Shown: positions 50,825 through 61,339 of the stretch, piece by piece
Layout: each line of letters opens with the position of its first letter
Numbering within the stretch: the stretch's first letter is position 1
DNA from: Enterococcus casseliflavus NBRC 100478
Lineage (GTDB): Bacteria > Bacillota > Bacilli > Lactobacillales > Enterococcaceae
Length of the DNA stretch: 64,000 bases
Assembly (NCBI RefSeq): GCF_001544095.1
Contig: NZ_BCPT01000005.1
Coordinates: 1 to 64,000, forward strand
Direction of reading: 5' to 3'
Program-made: the position numbers and the translations under genes
The notes under the pieces: model-generated
What the model saw: the letters and a program-made list of their open reading frames with translations, nothing else
Told to the model about the DNA's origin: nothing
Databases searched by the model: none

Positions 50825-53092
50825 TTACAGATACCTTGTCAGTAGCTGCAACAAACGCTGCGGAAATTCTGTTAGATTGGAAAGATCAATAAAGCGTTCT
50901 TCCCCATAAATCGCTTTGATCACCTCTTTGTCTTGCCCAATAGCAGCTGCAAGAAACAGCACCCCTTGTCGTTCATAGTCAGCGATCACCTGCTGAATAT
51001 CTTCTTTGGCTTTTACCCCTGTATAATCAGGAAGAGCTTTTGGCTGGCCATCACTGATATTCAAGAGTAATTTAGTGGTTGCCGGCTGATGAGCGAGCTT
51101 TTCAGCTAGCACGCGCAAGACAGCTCCATCACGGTTATTTTGCCGAGGCTTCATTGTCATGAGTTTCTCTGGCACAAATTCAAAGCCTTCATTGAATTCT
51201 TTGTATGCAAAAAGCGAGGTTTTTTCAAGAGCGGTCACGTCCGCTGTATCGCCATAGATCATCAATGGCAAAGACAAACGTTCGGCAAAAGCATTCACCG
51301 CTAAGACCGCCTGTTGGGCATACAATATCCGATCTTCTCGAATCATCGAACCTGATTCATCGATGCGCAAAGCAAGAGCTAAGGAAGGCTGTTCGTGAGG
51401 TGGATTCTTCTTGTCAAAGGTCCGAAAATCCTGATACGCAACCTTGCTGGCATCAAAGCGTGTACCGCTGTACTTACCTTTACTGTATGCCGAAGCTTGT
51501 TCGTTTTCCAATACTTCTTGGGTTTGCTTGATCAATGACTCTACGATCGGCAGCAACGGCTGCAAACGCTGTTGGGCTTCAGTCGCTTTTTCTAAATCGA
51601 CGGGTGGTCGATGAACGATCAGCCCTTCTTTGGCATGGATCGATTCTTTCAATGCTTGTCGTGCTGCCTTTGATGCCGCGGTTTTCTTTTCTTTCTCCTG
51701 GGCTTCATACGCTTCGATCGACAAAGAATGAGAAGCAGGAGCTGCCTCTTGTGTCTCACTCCCAGCTTTTGCTTGGCCATCATGACTATTGCGTTCTAGT
51801 TCTTCTGAAAACGTCGCCTCAGTTGCTGCGCTTTTCGCTTCTTGTTTGTCAGAATCACTGGTTTCCATCGTTTCCGCCTCAGTTTCTTGATTGGCGGTCT
51901 CAAGGACTTGCTCATTTTTTAAGACGGGTGTGCCTTCTTCCACTACATTGCGTTGGTCAGCCTCTTCGCTGCTGATTCTGCGTCCTTTGATTTGTTCTTT
52001 AAAGGCATTTAGCGGTTGTCCAGAAAACAAAAGCCGCAATCGCGCCAATAACCCTGAAGCTTCTAGCGCCTGTTGTAAAAGAGAAAGCTCATTTGGATCG
52101 GTAGTGATTTTGTAGAGCACTTTGCTATCAATTGCTGTAAAGGGATCTTGTCCTTGTTTGACTGCATTTAACCAATAAAAATAAGAACGCATACCCGCCA
52201 CCCCTTTGATGGCGTTGGCTTTGGCGGTCACGTCTAGTAAGCGGATGATTTCAGCCATTTTCTGTGCAGTCGTTTTGTCCGGATAATTGGTTTTGGCAAT
52301 GCCTCGCTGCACCATGACTGCTAGCTCAGGTAAATCCATTTTTTCAGCATGCTGCATCCGATCTCGCAAGGATTCGTTCAAGGGGCGGTTGCCTTGGTAA
52401 TTCCGATTCGTTGTGATGATCACCACACAGTCAGGGTGTCGTCGAACAAAGCCAGTCGGGATATTCAGCATCCCGTTTTGTTCAAGGGCCGAGTTTAGTG
52501 CCACTAGTACCGAAGCATCACGAATGACCGTTGGTTCTTGAATCTCAAGCAAATAGCCTTTTTCCAGCGCCCGAACGATTTCGGAGGGATAAAATTTGTA
52601 TTGAATCGTCGGTTGCTGATCACTGGTTTCAATCCGTTCGATCAGTTCCGCAAATTTCGCCCGTGCCCGCTCACGAGTCAAGGAAAAATGCCGCTGGATC
52701 AAAGTCAAGACATCTTCAAAACAATCACTTTTATAAATCGCATCCAGCAAGTCCTTGTCCTCTTCTTGGTCGGTGTTGATCACTGGTAATAAAGCACCAA
52801 ATACATCTGACTTATCCATATCCGCAAAGCAGGTGATTTTGGTGTAGGGCAGTTGCAGGTCGGCAGAAAGTGCCTTTGCCAACTGGGTCTTACCAGACCC
52901 AGCATCGCCTTCCAGCAACACATTGAAGATCTTCATCTCTGGATCCGCCCAATTCAACGCGATCTCTGAAGCAATTCGTAGTTCTTCAGCACTGGTCTGA
53001 TGACTTTGTGGTTTTTTCCAAATCATGGTTTGTTCTAATTTGCTAAAAGCGCGTCCTTTCGTTACGACAAAAGACGGTTGATTTCGTGTCAT
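50825..53092 (-). CDS. MoxR-type AAA+ ATPase fused to a VWA domain
   Basis: A 755-residue protein. The N-terminal AAA+ domain has Walker A GDAGSGKT (residues 62-69), sensor-type VVIITTNRNYQGNRPLNESLRDRM and the MoxR-like DLPELAVM region. A long Glu/Ala/Ser/Lys-rich linker (about 370-500) follows. The C-terminal VWA domain has the MIDAS motif DESGS (Asp578) and a TKLLLNISDGQPKALP strand. MoxR-VWA pairs act as metal-dependent chaperones or insertases, and fused forms occur in the CbbQ/NorQ group. The DUF6530 gene precedes it by 18 bp. The ATG follows AAGGAG. Confidence 0.88.
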   Translation of the reverse strand: MTRNQPSFVVTKGRAFSKLEQTMIWKKPQSHQTSAEELRIASEIALNWADPEMKIFNVLLEGDAGSGKTQLAKALSADLQLPYTKITCFADMDKSDVFGALLPVINTDQEEDKDLLDAIYKSDCFEDVLTLIQRHFSLTRERARAKFAELIERIETSDQQPTIQYKFYPSEIVRALEKGYLLEIQEPTVIRDASVLVALNSALEQNGMLNIPTGFVRRHPDCVVIITTNRNYQGNRPLNESLRDRMQHAEKMDLPELAVMVQRGIAKTNYPDKTTAQKMAEIIRLLDVTAKANAIKGVAGMRSYFYWLNAVKQGQDPFTAIDSKVLYKITTDPNELSLLQQALEASGLLARLRLLFSGQPLNAFKEQIKGRRISSEEADQRNVVEEGTPVLKNEQVLETANQETEAETMETSDSDKQEAKSAATEATFSEELERNSHDGQAKAGSETQEAAPASHSLSIEAYEAQEKEKKTAASKAARQALKESIHAKEGLIVHRPPVDLEKATEAQQRLQPLLPIVESLIKQTQEVLENEQASAYSKGKYSGTRFDASKVAYQDFRTFDKKNPPHEQPSLALALRIDESGSMIREDRILYAQQAVLAVNAFAERLSLPLMIYGDTADVTALEKTSLFAYKEFNEGFEFVPEKLMTMKPRQNNRDGAVLRVLAEKLAHQPATTKLLLNISDGQPKALPDYTGVKAKEDIQQVIADYERQGVLFLAAAIGQDKEVIKAIYGEERFIDLSNLTEFPQRLLQLLTRYL

Positions 53093-53110
53093 GGCAATCT
53101 GCTCCTTTTC

Positions 53111-53590
53111 TTAATAACCTAGCTCATCTAAAAGCCGCTTTAGGATTTTGAAGCGTTCGCCGTATAGCTCGCCATCTTTTTGTAAGGAATCATAAAAAAG
53201 CAGAATGTCTTCATCGATTTTAGGATTTTCGGTGTCTACTTCTACGGTCATACGATTTCCTTGCAGGCCAATGATCTCGATCAACGGATTTTCAGGATCG
53301 TAAAACTTTTCATGGCGATAGGCCTCTTGAAAATACAAACTAGATTGCGCCACTAAGATTGCTAGATCTAAGATTCTAGTGAGGGGTAGTTCTTCTGACT
53401 GACGAGACCATTTTTCACCTGTATGGCGCCAAACCTTGCCTGATATATCGACTTTTCCGCGATCATTCCATTGTGCTAATCCGAGGGAAAGGCCTTTTGC
53501 ATCTGTATGTAACGCATTTTTTCCGTCAACAGTATCATAGTCTTCCACTTTAATGACGGGCTTATGTTTCAAGTTTTCTGGTATTTTCAT
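53111..53590 (-). CDS. DUF6530 family protein
   Basis: A 159-residue soluble protein. IPENLKHKPVIKVEDYDTVD, HTDAKGLSLGLAQWNDRGK and SGKVWRHTGEKWSRQSEELP match, from memory, the DUF6530 family, which occurs in Gram-positive bacteria without an assigned activity. The start ATG at 53590 follows AAGGAG; GTG at 53599 overlaps it. It heads a two-gene operon with the AAA-VWA protein and has a palindromic operator on its promoter, so it is likely the AAA-VWA partner or client. Confidence 0.8.
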   Translation of the reverse strand: MKIPENLKHKPVIKVEDYDTVDGKNALHTDAKGLSLGLAQWNDRGKVDISGKVWRHTGEKWSRQSEELPLTRILDLAILVAQSSLYFQEAYRHEKFYDPENPLIEIIGLQGNRMTVEVDTENPKIDEDILLFYDSLQKDGELYGERFKILKRLLDELGY

Positions 53591-53607
53591 TATTCTCACT
53601 CCTTGTT

Positions 53608-53628
53608 TAGTAAATTAGTAATTTACTA
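53608..53628 (-). promoter_or_regulatory. Perfect palindromic operator of the DUF6530/AAA-VWA operon
   Basis: TAGTAAATT (53608-53616) and its exact complement AATTTACTA (53620-53628) with a 3-bp centre. It lies just after the -10 of the promoter at 53638-53666 and 18 bp before the start, in a position for a repressor. No regulator gene is next to it. Confidence 0.7.
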
Positions 53629-53637
53629 GATAGAGTA

Positions 53638-53666
53638 AGTATAATGAGGAAGCTGGTTTGGAACAA
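53638..53666 (-). promoter_or_regulatory. Promoter of the DUF6530/AAA-VWA operon
   Basis: TTGTTC (53666-53661), 17-nt spacer and TATACT (53643-53638) on the minus strand. The transcription start would fall inside the palindrome. Confidence 0.6.
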
Positions 53667-53779
53667 GCAAAAGGTCTTTTCTAGTAGCTAGGGACAGATG
53701 CTTATAGAAAAAGCACTTGATAAGAAGCATCTAAAAACAAACGCTCTTAAAAAATGCTTTTTTATGACGCATTACTTCA

Positions 53780-54037
53780 CTAACTCAATTGATTGAAAAA
53801 AAGGCGTAACGCTTGTTTTCTCTGATATGTAAGCTGCGCTTTAGGAATGCCTTGGATCGCCCCTTCAATGCCGTAGAGCATATGCAAGCAAGCGTCCGCA
53901 TCGCATTGGTGGCGGATAGCTAGAAAAACCTCTTCGGCCGTTTTTGTGCGTAGTTGTTCAGGGGTATTGATGCCGATACGAACCAGGTGATCCGCTAAAA
54001 CCTGACCTACGTTTGGTAATTTTTGCAGTTCATTCAT
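53780..54037 (-). CDS. TfoX C-terminal domain family protein
   Basis: An 85-residue helix-hairpin-helix protein equivalent to the C-terminal domain of TfoX: LPNVGQVLADHLVRIGINTP, EQLRTKTAEEVFLAIRHQC and HMLYGIEGAIQGIP. The N-terminal TfoX domain is missing, as in many small members of the family. The ATG at 54037 follows AAGGAG and overlaps the end of the GNAT gene by 8 bp, so it is translated with it. A role in competence is not implied. Confidence 0.85.
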   Translation of the reverse strand: MNELQKLPNVGQVLADHLVRIGINTPEQLRTKTAEEVFLAIRHQCDADACLHMLYGIEGAIQGIPKAQLTYQRKQALRLFFNQLS

Positions 54038-54572
54038 AGGTTTCTCCTTTTTGATTGTGGTCATCTTGCCCCTCTTTCTCTTGACGAACCAACGCATAGA
54101 GCTTCATATCGAACAGCTGCTGGTTTTTCTCCGCATGCTTTCGCAAAACGCCTTCTAACGTAAAACCTGCCTTTTCCAACACACGACAAGAGGAATGATT
54201 CTTCGCAAAAGATTCAGCAGAAATACGAACGATAGTTGATGTAGTAAATACATAGTCACATAGTTGCTGAACGGCTTGCGTCATCAAGCCTTTTCCCCAA
54301 TACTCTTGTGCAATAGAGTAGCCAATCTCAGCCGTTCTATAATGGATATTTTCTTTGCGAACAGCACGGATACTGCCGACTGCTCGGTCATCCACAGTGA
54401 TCGCAAAGGCAAATTCTGCTTCCTCCACAGATCGAATATAGGCTTGTGCATCTGCGACCGTATAGGGGAATGGCAACCCATCTCGTAAATAATCGTGGAT
54501 GGGTTGATTATTTAACGCATGGGCTAAATCTTGCGCATCGCTCATTTGCCACCTTCTTAAGGAACACTTCAT
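54030..54572 (-). CDS. GNAT family N-acetyltransferase, RimJ/RimL-like
   Basis: A 180-residue acetyltransferase of the RimJ/RimL layout: CSLRRWQMSDAQDLAHALNN, then IGYSIAQEYWGKGLMTQAVQ for the acetyl-CoA site and a C-terminal NHSSCRVLEKAGFTLEGVLR. Such enzymes modify N-termini of ribosomal proteins or amines. The ATG follows AAGGAGG. It is coupled to the TfoX-like gene. Confidence 0.88.
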   Translation of the reverse strand: MKCSLRRWQMSDAQDLAHALNNQPIHDYLRDGLPFPYTVADAQAYIRSVEEAEFAFAITVDDRAVGSIRAVRKENIHYRTAEIGYSIAQEYWGKGLMTQAVQQLCDYVFTTSTIVRISAESFAKNHSSCRVLEKAGFTLEGVLRKHAEKNQQLFDMKLYALVRQEKEGQDDHNQKGETYE

Positions 54573-54656
54573 AGCAATTCCTCCTTTGTCAGTCCTTCAT
54601 TTTGATCCTATTGTACGAGTTTGTGTGATTTTTTACAAGCGAATCTCAAAAAAGCA

Positions 54657-54695
54657 GAAAAAAGAACCAGCTAGACAAACGTCTAACAGGTTCTA
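54657..54695 (-). terminator. Terminator of the DegV gene
   Basis: On the minus strand AGAACC pairs with GGTTCT around a TAGAC/GTCTA inner stem, followed by six T residues. Confidence 0.85.
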
Positions 54696-54748
54696 ACATA
54701 CAATGTCTTGAAAAGATAAAGGCGTGAATGAACATAGAAAAATAATAA

Positions 54749-55597
54749 TTATTGCGCTGAAATAGCGATCCCAATGGCTTTTTCTCCTAAATGCGTGCCG
54801 ATAACTGGTCCGAAGTGACCAATCTCAATTTCTGCATTTGGGTATTTCGCTTGTAGCTTCGCTTTTTCTTCTTTCGCTACTTCTAAATTGTTGGCGTGGA
54901 TTACATAAAATTTAACAGGCAATGCGATTTCTTGCTCCCGTTGACCAATGATATCTTCTGCGCGATTGAATGCTTTTTTACTGGAACGAATGCGCTCGTA
55001 AAGCACAATTTTTCCTTGATCAAAGGTCAAGATCGGTTTGATTTTTAATAATCCGCCAATCAAGGCTGCCCCATTGGTTAAGCGACCGCCGCGAACCAAG
55101 TTATTCAAGTCGTCCACGATCAAATAGGCATAGGTATTGTCTCTGATAGTGTCCAGATGGGAAATGATCTCTTCGACGGTTTTGCCTTGACTTGATAGAT
55201 CAAGAGCGGTTTCTACCATGTGACCCATCGGCATACTTGTGATTTTCGAATCGTAAGGAATGATTTGAACACCTTCGATTTCATCGGTGATTCCATACAG
55301 CGTTCCGATAAATCCAGAGATCCCGCTTGATAAGTGGATACTAATGATCGTGTCGTAACCGCGATCTTTCAATGACTCATATAAGGCTAACACTTCTCCT
55401 AATACCGGTTGAGAAGTGGTTGGGAATTCTTTGCTGTTTTTCAGCAAAGCGTAATACTCATCAGCTTCAATGTCGATACCCTCATTGTAGACTTTTCCAT
55501 CTAAAATAACAGGAATCGGTATGATAAACAAATCTTCATGGTTTTTGATCCGTTCCGGCAGATAAGCTGTACTGTCAGTAACAACGGCTAATTTCAT
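54749..55597 (-). CDS. DegV family fatty-acid-binding protein
   Basis: A 282-residue DegV protein: KLAVVTDSTAYLPERI at the N-terminus, SSGISGFIGTLYGI (about 92-105), DDLNNLVRGGRLTNGAALIG and a C-terminal HFGPVIGTHLGEKAIG. DegV/FakB proteins bind acyl chains and present them to the FakA kinase for phospholipid synthesis. FakA is not here. The ATG at 55597 follows GAGGA; an in-frame TTG at 55618 is upstream. It is monocistronic. Confidence 0.93.
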   Translation of the reverse strand: MKLAVVTDSTAYLPERIKNHEDLFIIPIPVILDGKVYNEGIDIEADEYYALLKNSKEFPTTSQPVLGEVLALYESLKDRGYDTIISIHLSSGISGFIGTLYGITDEIEGVQIIPYDSKITSMPMGHMVETALDLSSQGKTVEEIISHLDTIRDNTYAYLIVDDLNNLVRGGRLTNGAALIGGLLKIKPILTFDQGKIVLYERIRSSKKAFNRAEDIIGQREQEIALPVKFYVIHANNLEVAKEEKAKLQAKYPNAEIEIGHFGPVIGTHLGEKAIGIAISAQ

Positions 55598-55690
55598 TCT
55601 TTTTCCTCGTTTCAACAAATTTCAAACGTCATTAATAATATAGCATAAATTTACTTACTTTCAAATGGTTTTCAGAACTTTTCATTCTGC

Positions 55691-56965
55691 TTACTCATTA
55701 AGAAAATTCCTGATCGCTTGTTGATTGGTTTCAAGATTGACGACTAACACACTTCCAGCACTCGCACTTGAACCGTATTGCCAAGAGTCAGCGACTGGGA
55801 CAGTCAAGCTGTCGACTCCTCCCGCCCCTCGAGCAATCGAGAAGGTATTTTTTAATAGGAAAGACATTGGCAGGTTGGTGGAAGCATAGCCTAAGACTTT
55901 TCCTGCTGCATAAGGCAATTTTAAAATAGCTAAAGGATTTTTCATTTCGCTAAAGATCGCATCCATTACTTGCTGCTGTCGTCTTACACGACCGAAGTCA
56001 CCTTCTTCGTCCATCCGAAAGCGTGCGTATTGCAACAGCTCAAGCCCATTCATTTGTTGTTGCCCTTGTTTGATGGCAACTTCAAGATTTTTACTCATAT
56101 CTTTTTCCGCGTTGATAGCAACACCTGAGGGAAACAGTGTGTCGATCACTTTTTCAAAGGAACGAAAGTCAACTTTTGCATAATAGTTGGTTTCTAGCCC
56201 GAAATTCTCCGCTAACGTTTGTCTGACTAAATCAGCACCACCAAAGGCATACGCCGCGTTGATCTTGTTTTCGCCATAACCGGGAATCGTAACTAAAGTA
56301 TCCCGCATAAAGGAAAGCAGCTTCGGTTGCTTACTGGGACCATCTAATTGCAAAACCATAATAGTGTCTGCGCGTCCAGCTTCTCCTTCACGACTATCAC
56401 TACCAATGAGCAATATATTACTAGCACCATTAGCAGCGGCCGTACCATTAAAGGTCTCTTCATCAGTCGTAGCAAAAGCAGCGTCACTTCTTGCGACTTG
56501 CTGACCGACAAGAAAAGCAATTAATGAATAGGCAAAAAGCACCAATAGTACCCGAACCACAATACGCAGAACTGGGTGCTTCCGCTTTTTCTTTTGTTTG
56601 GGTTGCTTGCTCTTCTTAAGCTTTTGCGGTTTTTGTTTGCTTTGTTCCTGACCTTGATGCATCGCAGGTCCCTGAGCAGATAGCGGGGGGATTGCGCTTT
56701 TTCGTCCCTCAGTTTTTTTTATTCCTACTTGTGACTGTTTTCGGGAACTTTGAGCCGCACGAGGGTCGCTTGCCCTAGGATGCTCGGTGTTTTGAGACAA
56801 AATGTCTCTTACTGGCTCATCAGCAGACGAAGTAGAATCACTCGGTCTGACGCGCTGGTTTCTTCTTTTGGCTTCTCGGCGGGCAAAGATACTTTCTTTG
56901 GCTGCCTGACTGGATTCCTTTTCTAGCCGTTCATGCAGTTTTTTATTCTTTTCCATCCTGCTCAT
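55691..56965 (-). CDS. psr: LytR-CpsA-Psr (LCP) family protein, psr type
   Basis: A 424-residue membrane protein. The cytosolic N-terminal 125 residues are very basic (KRGKR/KKSKQPKQKKKRK repeats), followed by one membrane helix (about 132-150). The extracellular LCP domain has GSDSREGEAGRADTIMVLQL (phosphate and Mg2+ site), SFMRDTLVTIPGYGENKINAAYAFGG and YARFRMDEEGDFGRVRRQQQ. LCP proteins attach wall polymers to peptidoglycan. The position after pheA fits the psr gene of enterococci. The terminator at 56986-57042 cuts it off from the aro operon. Confidence 0.88.
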   Translation of the reverse strand: MSRMEKNKKLHERLEKESSQAAKESIFARREAKRRNQRVRPSDSTSSADEPVRDILSQNTEHPRASDPRAAQSSRKQSQVGIKKTEGRKSAIPPLSAQGPAMHQGQEQSKQKPQKLKKSKQPKQKKKRKHPVLRIVVRVLLVLFAYSLIAFLVGQQVARSDAAFATTDEETFNGTAAANGASNILLIGSDSREGEAGRADTIMVLQLDGPSKQPKLLSFMRDTLVTIPGYGENKINAAYAFGGADLVRQTLAENFGLETNYYAKVDFRSFEKVIDTLFPSGVAINAEKDMSKNLEVAIKQGQQQMNGLELLQYARFRMDEEGDFGRVRRQQQVMDAIFSEMKNPLAILKLPYAAGKVLGYASTNLPMSFLLKNTFSIARGAGGVDSLTVPVADSWQYGSSASAGSVLVVNLETNQQAIRNFLNE

Positions 56966-56985
56966 TGCTTCTGATCCTCCAACTA

Positions 56986-57042
56986 AAAAATAGCTCTCTG
57001 TCTATAAGGATACCCTAGACCTTATAGAAAGAAAGCTATTTT
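56986..57042 (-). terminator. Large terminator at the end of the aro operon
   Basis: AAAATAGCT pairs with AGCTATTTT, enclosing TATAAGG/CCTTATA. On the minus strand six T residues follow. It ends the aro-pheA-GNAT transcript and isolates the psr-type gene. Confidence 0.85.
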
Positions 57043-57082
57043 CTGAAATTTTAACCTTTTTCTAGGAAATTTCTTCATTTTT

Positions 57083-57553
57083 CTACCTTAGATGCTTTGA
57101 TGCTCCTTGTCGTGTGCTTACAAATCCTGCTTGCTCATAAAATGATTTCACTTGATTTGCCGACCAAAAGTTTAGTGAGAGATCATCGAAGCCTTTTTCC
57201 AGCGCAACGTTTTCAGCAAATGCCAACAATTGTTTCCCAATATGCATCCCTTGGTACCGAGGGTCAACAGCGATCGCTGCAATTTCCAGCCACTTTCGTT
57301 CATGCATCATTGCATTTTGTGGCAAACAGACCTCTTGAAGATGCACAAAGCCACAAGGCTGTTCCGCCAACCAAGCGATAAAAAAGTGGTGGCTTGGCTC
57401 TTGCAGCTGCTGTGTGATTGCTTGTTCAAATCTTGGCTGATCAAAGGGCTTAAAAATCGTTGGGTACCATTGATGGTGCTGCGTTTGGATCTCTTTATGA
57501 AACGTTGCTAAAAGTGTTTCATCTTGGCTAATTTTTATTTTGACTTGAGTCAT
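57083..57553 (-). CDS. GNAT family N-acetyltransferase in the aro operon
   Basis: A 156-residue acetyltransferase: AIAVDPRYQGMHIGKQLLAF (about 93-112) is the acetyl-CoA motif, preceded by PCGFVHLQEVCLP and followed by LNFWSANQVKSFYEQAGF. It overlaps the 3' end of pheA by 26 bp and ends before the terminator. The ATG follows AGGAAG inside pheA. A role in aromatic amino acid metabolism is possible only by position. Confidence 0.88.
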   Translation of the reverse strand: MTQVKIKISQDETLLATFHKEIQTQHHQWYPTIFKPFDQPRFEQAITQQLQEPSHHFFIAWLAEQPCGFVHLQEVCLPQNAMMHERKWLEIAAIAVDPRYQGMHIGKQLLAFAENVALEKGFDDLSLNFWSANQVKSFYEQAGFVSTRQGASKHLR

Positions 57554-58409
57554 TTTTTGTCACTTCCTCAACAACATTTACCGAGTACACGCCGAGAAGA
57601 TGGACGTGTCCACCCAACAACTGAATCTCTTCAAAGGCATTTACAATCAGTTGCCACGGTTTGTCCATCACCAGATCGATCACGAAAAAGTATTCCCCTA
57701 AGGTGGTTTTTGACGGTCGCGATTCAATTTTGCTTAAATCAATTTCTCGCCAGCCAAAGGTTGCTAAGATTTTGTGCAAGATTCCCGGGCGATTTGCTGG
57801 CAGCGTCACAAAAATCGTTGCTTTCTCGACGGTCTGCTCTGGTAATTGGGTGTTTGCTGCTTTCTTCGTCAAAACCCAAAAACGGGTTTGATTAAAGGCA
57901 ACATCTTGAATATTGGTTTCTTTGATCGTTAACTGATAAGCCAAAGCGGCTTCTTTGGAAGCAATCGCCGCAACTGCTTCTTCTGGATGTTTTGCTACGT
58001 AGGCTGCTGCAGTCGTTGTGGAAGCAACCGCCTCAACAGTAGCTCCAGCAAATCTGGCTTCGATGAAGTCGGCACATTGCGCCAAGGCTTGCGGATGAGA
58101 AATTATCTTAGTGATAGGACGGTTGTCTTTTGCTGTTTGCTGAGAAACTAACAATTGATGATTGATCGGTAAAATAATTTCCTGTTCGATGCTCAATTGA
58201 TTTTGACGAAACAGTGTATCAATAGTGGCATGAACGGACCCTTCTAATGAGTTCTCGATCGGAACGACCGCGCGATCGATCACGCCATTAGCTAGCGCTT
58301 GAATACAAAGTGGAATCGATCCATAAGGGATACAGGCATTTTCTGGATACGCTTCTTGCGCAGCTAAATGCGTAAAGGAACTTTTCGGTCCTAAATAACC
58401 AATCTTCAT
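57528..58409 (-). CDS. pheA: Prephenate dehydratase
   Basis: A 293-residue enzyme that converts prephenate to phenylpyruvate. Start IGYLGPKSSFTHLAAQEAYP, the catalytic segment VAFNQTRFWVL (TRF, about 180-190) and the C-terminal ACT domain with GILHKILATFGWREIDLSKIESRPSK, the phenylalanine feedback site. The ATG at 58409 is 1 bp after aroK; GTG 58418 is an alternative. No chorismate mutase domain is fused. It continues the aro operon. Confidence 0.95.
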   Translation of the reverse strand: MKIGYLGPKSSFTHLAAQEAYPENACIPYGSIPLCIQALANGVIDRAVVPIENSLEGSVHATIDTLFRQNQLSIEQEIILPINHQLLVSQQTAKDNRPITKIISHPQALAQCADFIEARFAGATVEAVASTTTAAAYVAKHPEEAVAAIASKEAALAYQLTIKETNIQDVAFNQTRFWVLTKKAANTQLPEQTVEKATIFVTLPANRPGILHKILATFGWREIDLSKIESRPSKTTLGEYFFVIDLVMDKPWQLIVNAFEEIQLLGGHVHLLGVYSVNVVEEVTKNDSSQNKN

Positions 58410-58410
58410 T

Positions 58411-60212
<1,802 letters not shown>

Positions 60213-61295
60213 CTATTTTTTTCGACACGAATAGGTCGTCTTGTTTTGGATCAGCTGCTCTGCTTGCAGCAAATCATTTTGCGTTTTGAATGAAATCTGT
60301 AAAACACCAATGATGTCTTCTCGAGTTTCAAGAATTTTTAAGTTGATCAAAGAGAGTTGATGTTCGCTCAATAGCCCCGTCACTTCAGCCACAACACCGG
60401 GATGATCCGGTACATCGATGAATAGATCATAGAATGCCGGGATCGCGCCATTTTGATGAACCGGCAATTGATCCCGTGTTTCCTTCGCGGATTCAAAGAA
60501 CCGAAAGATCGCCCGTTCGTCTTTTTCCTGCAACCAGTGAGCCATGGTCGTCATTTGTTTTTGCCACTCATCGATCAGCTGCAGTAGTTCCTGTCGATTA
60601 CTCATTAAGATATCGGTCCACATGCGAGGATCTGAAGAAGCGATGCGAGTGATATCGCGAAAACCGCCTGCTGCAAGTTGTTGCGCTCTGGGGTGGGCTT
60701 GGTTGAAAGCGTCTGCCTGATTGACTAATCCAGAAGCAATAATATGGGGCAAATGGCTCAACATCCCTGTGATTTGATCATGCTCTTTTGGCGCAAGCGC
60801 CACATATTTGGCTCTAGTGCCGCGAAAAAGCTCTTGCAGCTCTTCCATCCGCTGACTTTTCGTCGGTGTGAAGATATAGTAAGCATTCTCGAAAAGGTTC
60901 TCATCGGCTGCTGTGATCCCTGATTTATGAGAGCCAGCCATCGGATGGCCCCCAATAAAATCAAAGGAAAAGGACTCGGCGAATTGGGTGATTTCCGCTT
61001 TGGTACTGCCGGTGTCTGTTACCAGCACCGAAGGCTTTAATGAAAGTGCCCCCAGTTCGGCAAGATATTTTTTGGTGATCTCTACCGGCAATGCCAACAA
61101 AATCACGTCGGCACGGACAGCACCTTCTGAAAATGAAGGGGGCACTTCGTCTACTAAACTTGTTGCTAATGCGATCTCATTGGTTTCCTGACAATCCCAG
61201 CCCATCAAATGCATTTGCGGATGTGCCTTTTTGATACATTTTGCTAAGGAAGCGCCGATCAATCCTAGACCGGCGACAAAGATATTTTGGTTCAT
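60213..61295 (-). CDS. tyrA: Prephenate dehydrogenase
   Basis: A 360-residue enzyme making 4-hydroxyphenylpyruvate for tyrosine. The NAD motif FVAGLGLIGASLAKC is at the N-terminus, followed by TDTGSTKAEIT and GGHPMAGSHKSGI with the catalytic His. A C-terminal ACT-like domain (about 288-360; IDVPDHPGVVAEVTGLLSEH) provides feedback control. The ATG at 61295 has GAGGA upstream; ATG 61310 lacks a site. Confidence 0.94.
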   Translation of the reverse strand: MNQNIFVAGLGLIGASLAKCIKKAHPQMHLMGWDCQETNEIALATSLVDEVPPSFSEGAVRADVILLALPVEITKKYLAELGALSLKPSVLVTDTGSTKAEITQFAESFSFDFIGGHPMAGSHKSGITAADENLFENAYYIFTPTKSQRMEELQELFRGTRAKYVALAPKEHDQITGMLSHLPHIIASGLVNQADAFNQAHPRAQQLAAGGFRDITRIASSDPRMWTDILMSNRQELLQLIDEWQKQMTTMAHWLQEKDERAIFRFFESAKETRDQLPVHQNGAIPAFYDLFIDVPDHPGVVAEVTGLLSEHQLSLINLKILETREDIIGVLQISFKTQNDLLQAEQLIQNKTTYSCRKK

Positions 61296-61339
61296 GAAAA
61301 GAATCCTCATTTCTACTGGAATTTTTGCTGGTTCTTTAA

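Noticed and set aside
54222-54236. CGAAC-GATA-GTTG resembling a LexA box
   Set aside because: It lies inside the coding region of a GNAT gene, without a promoter.
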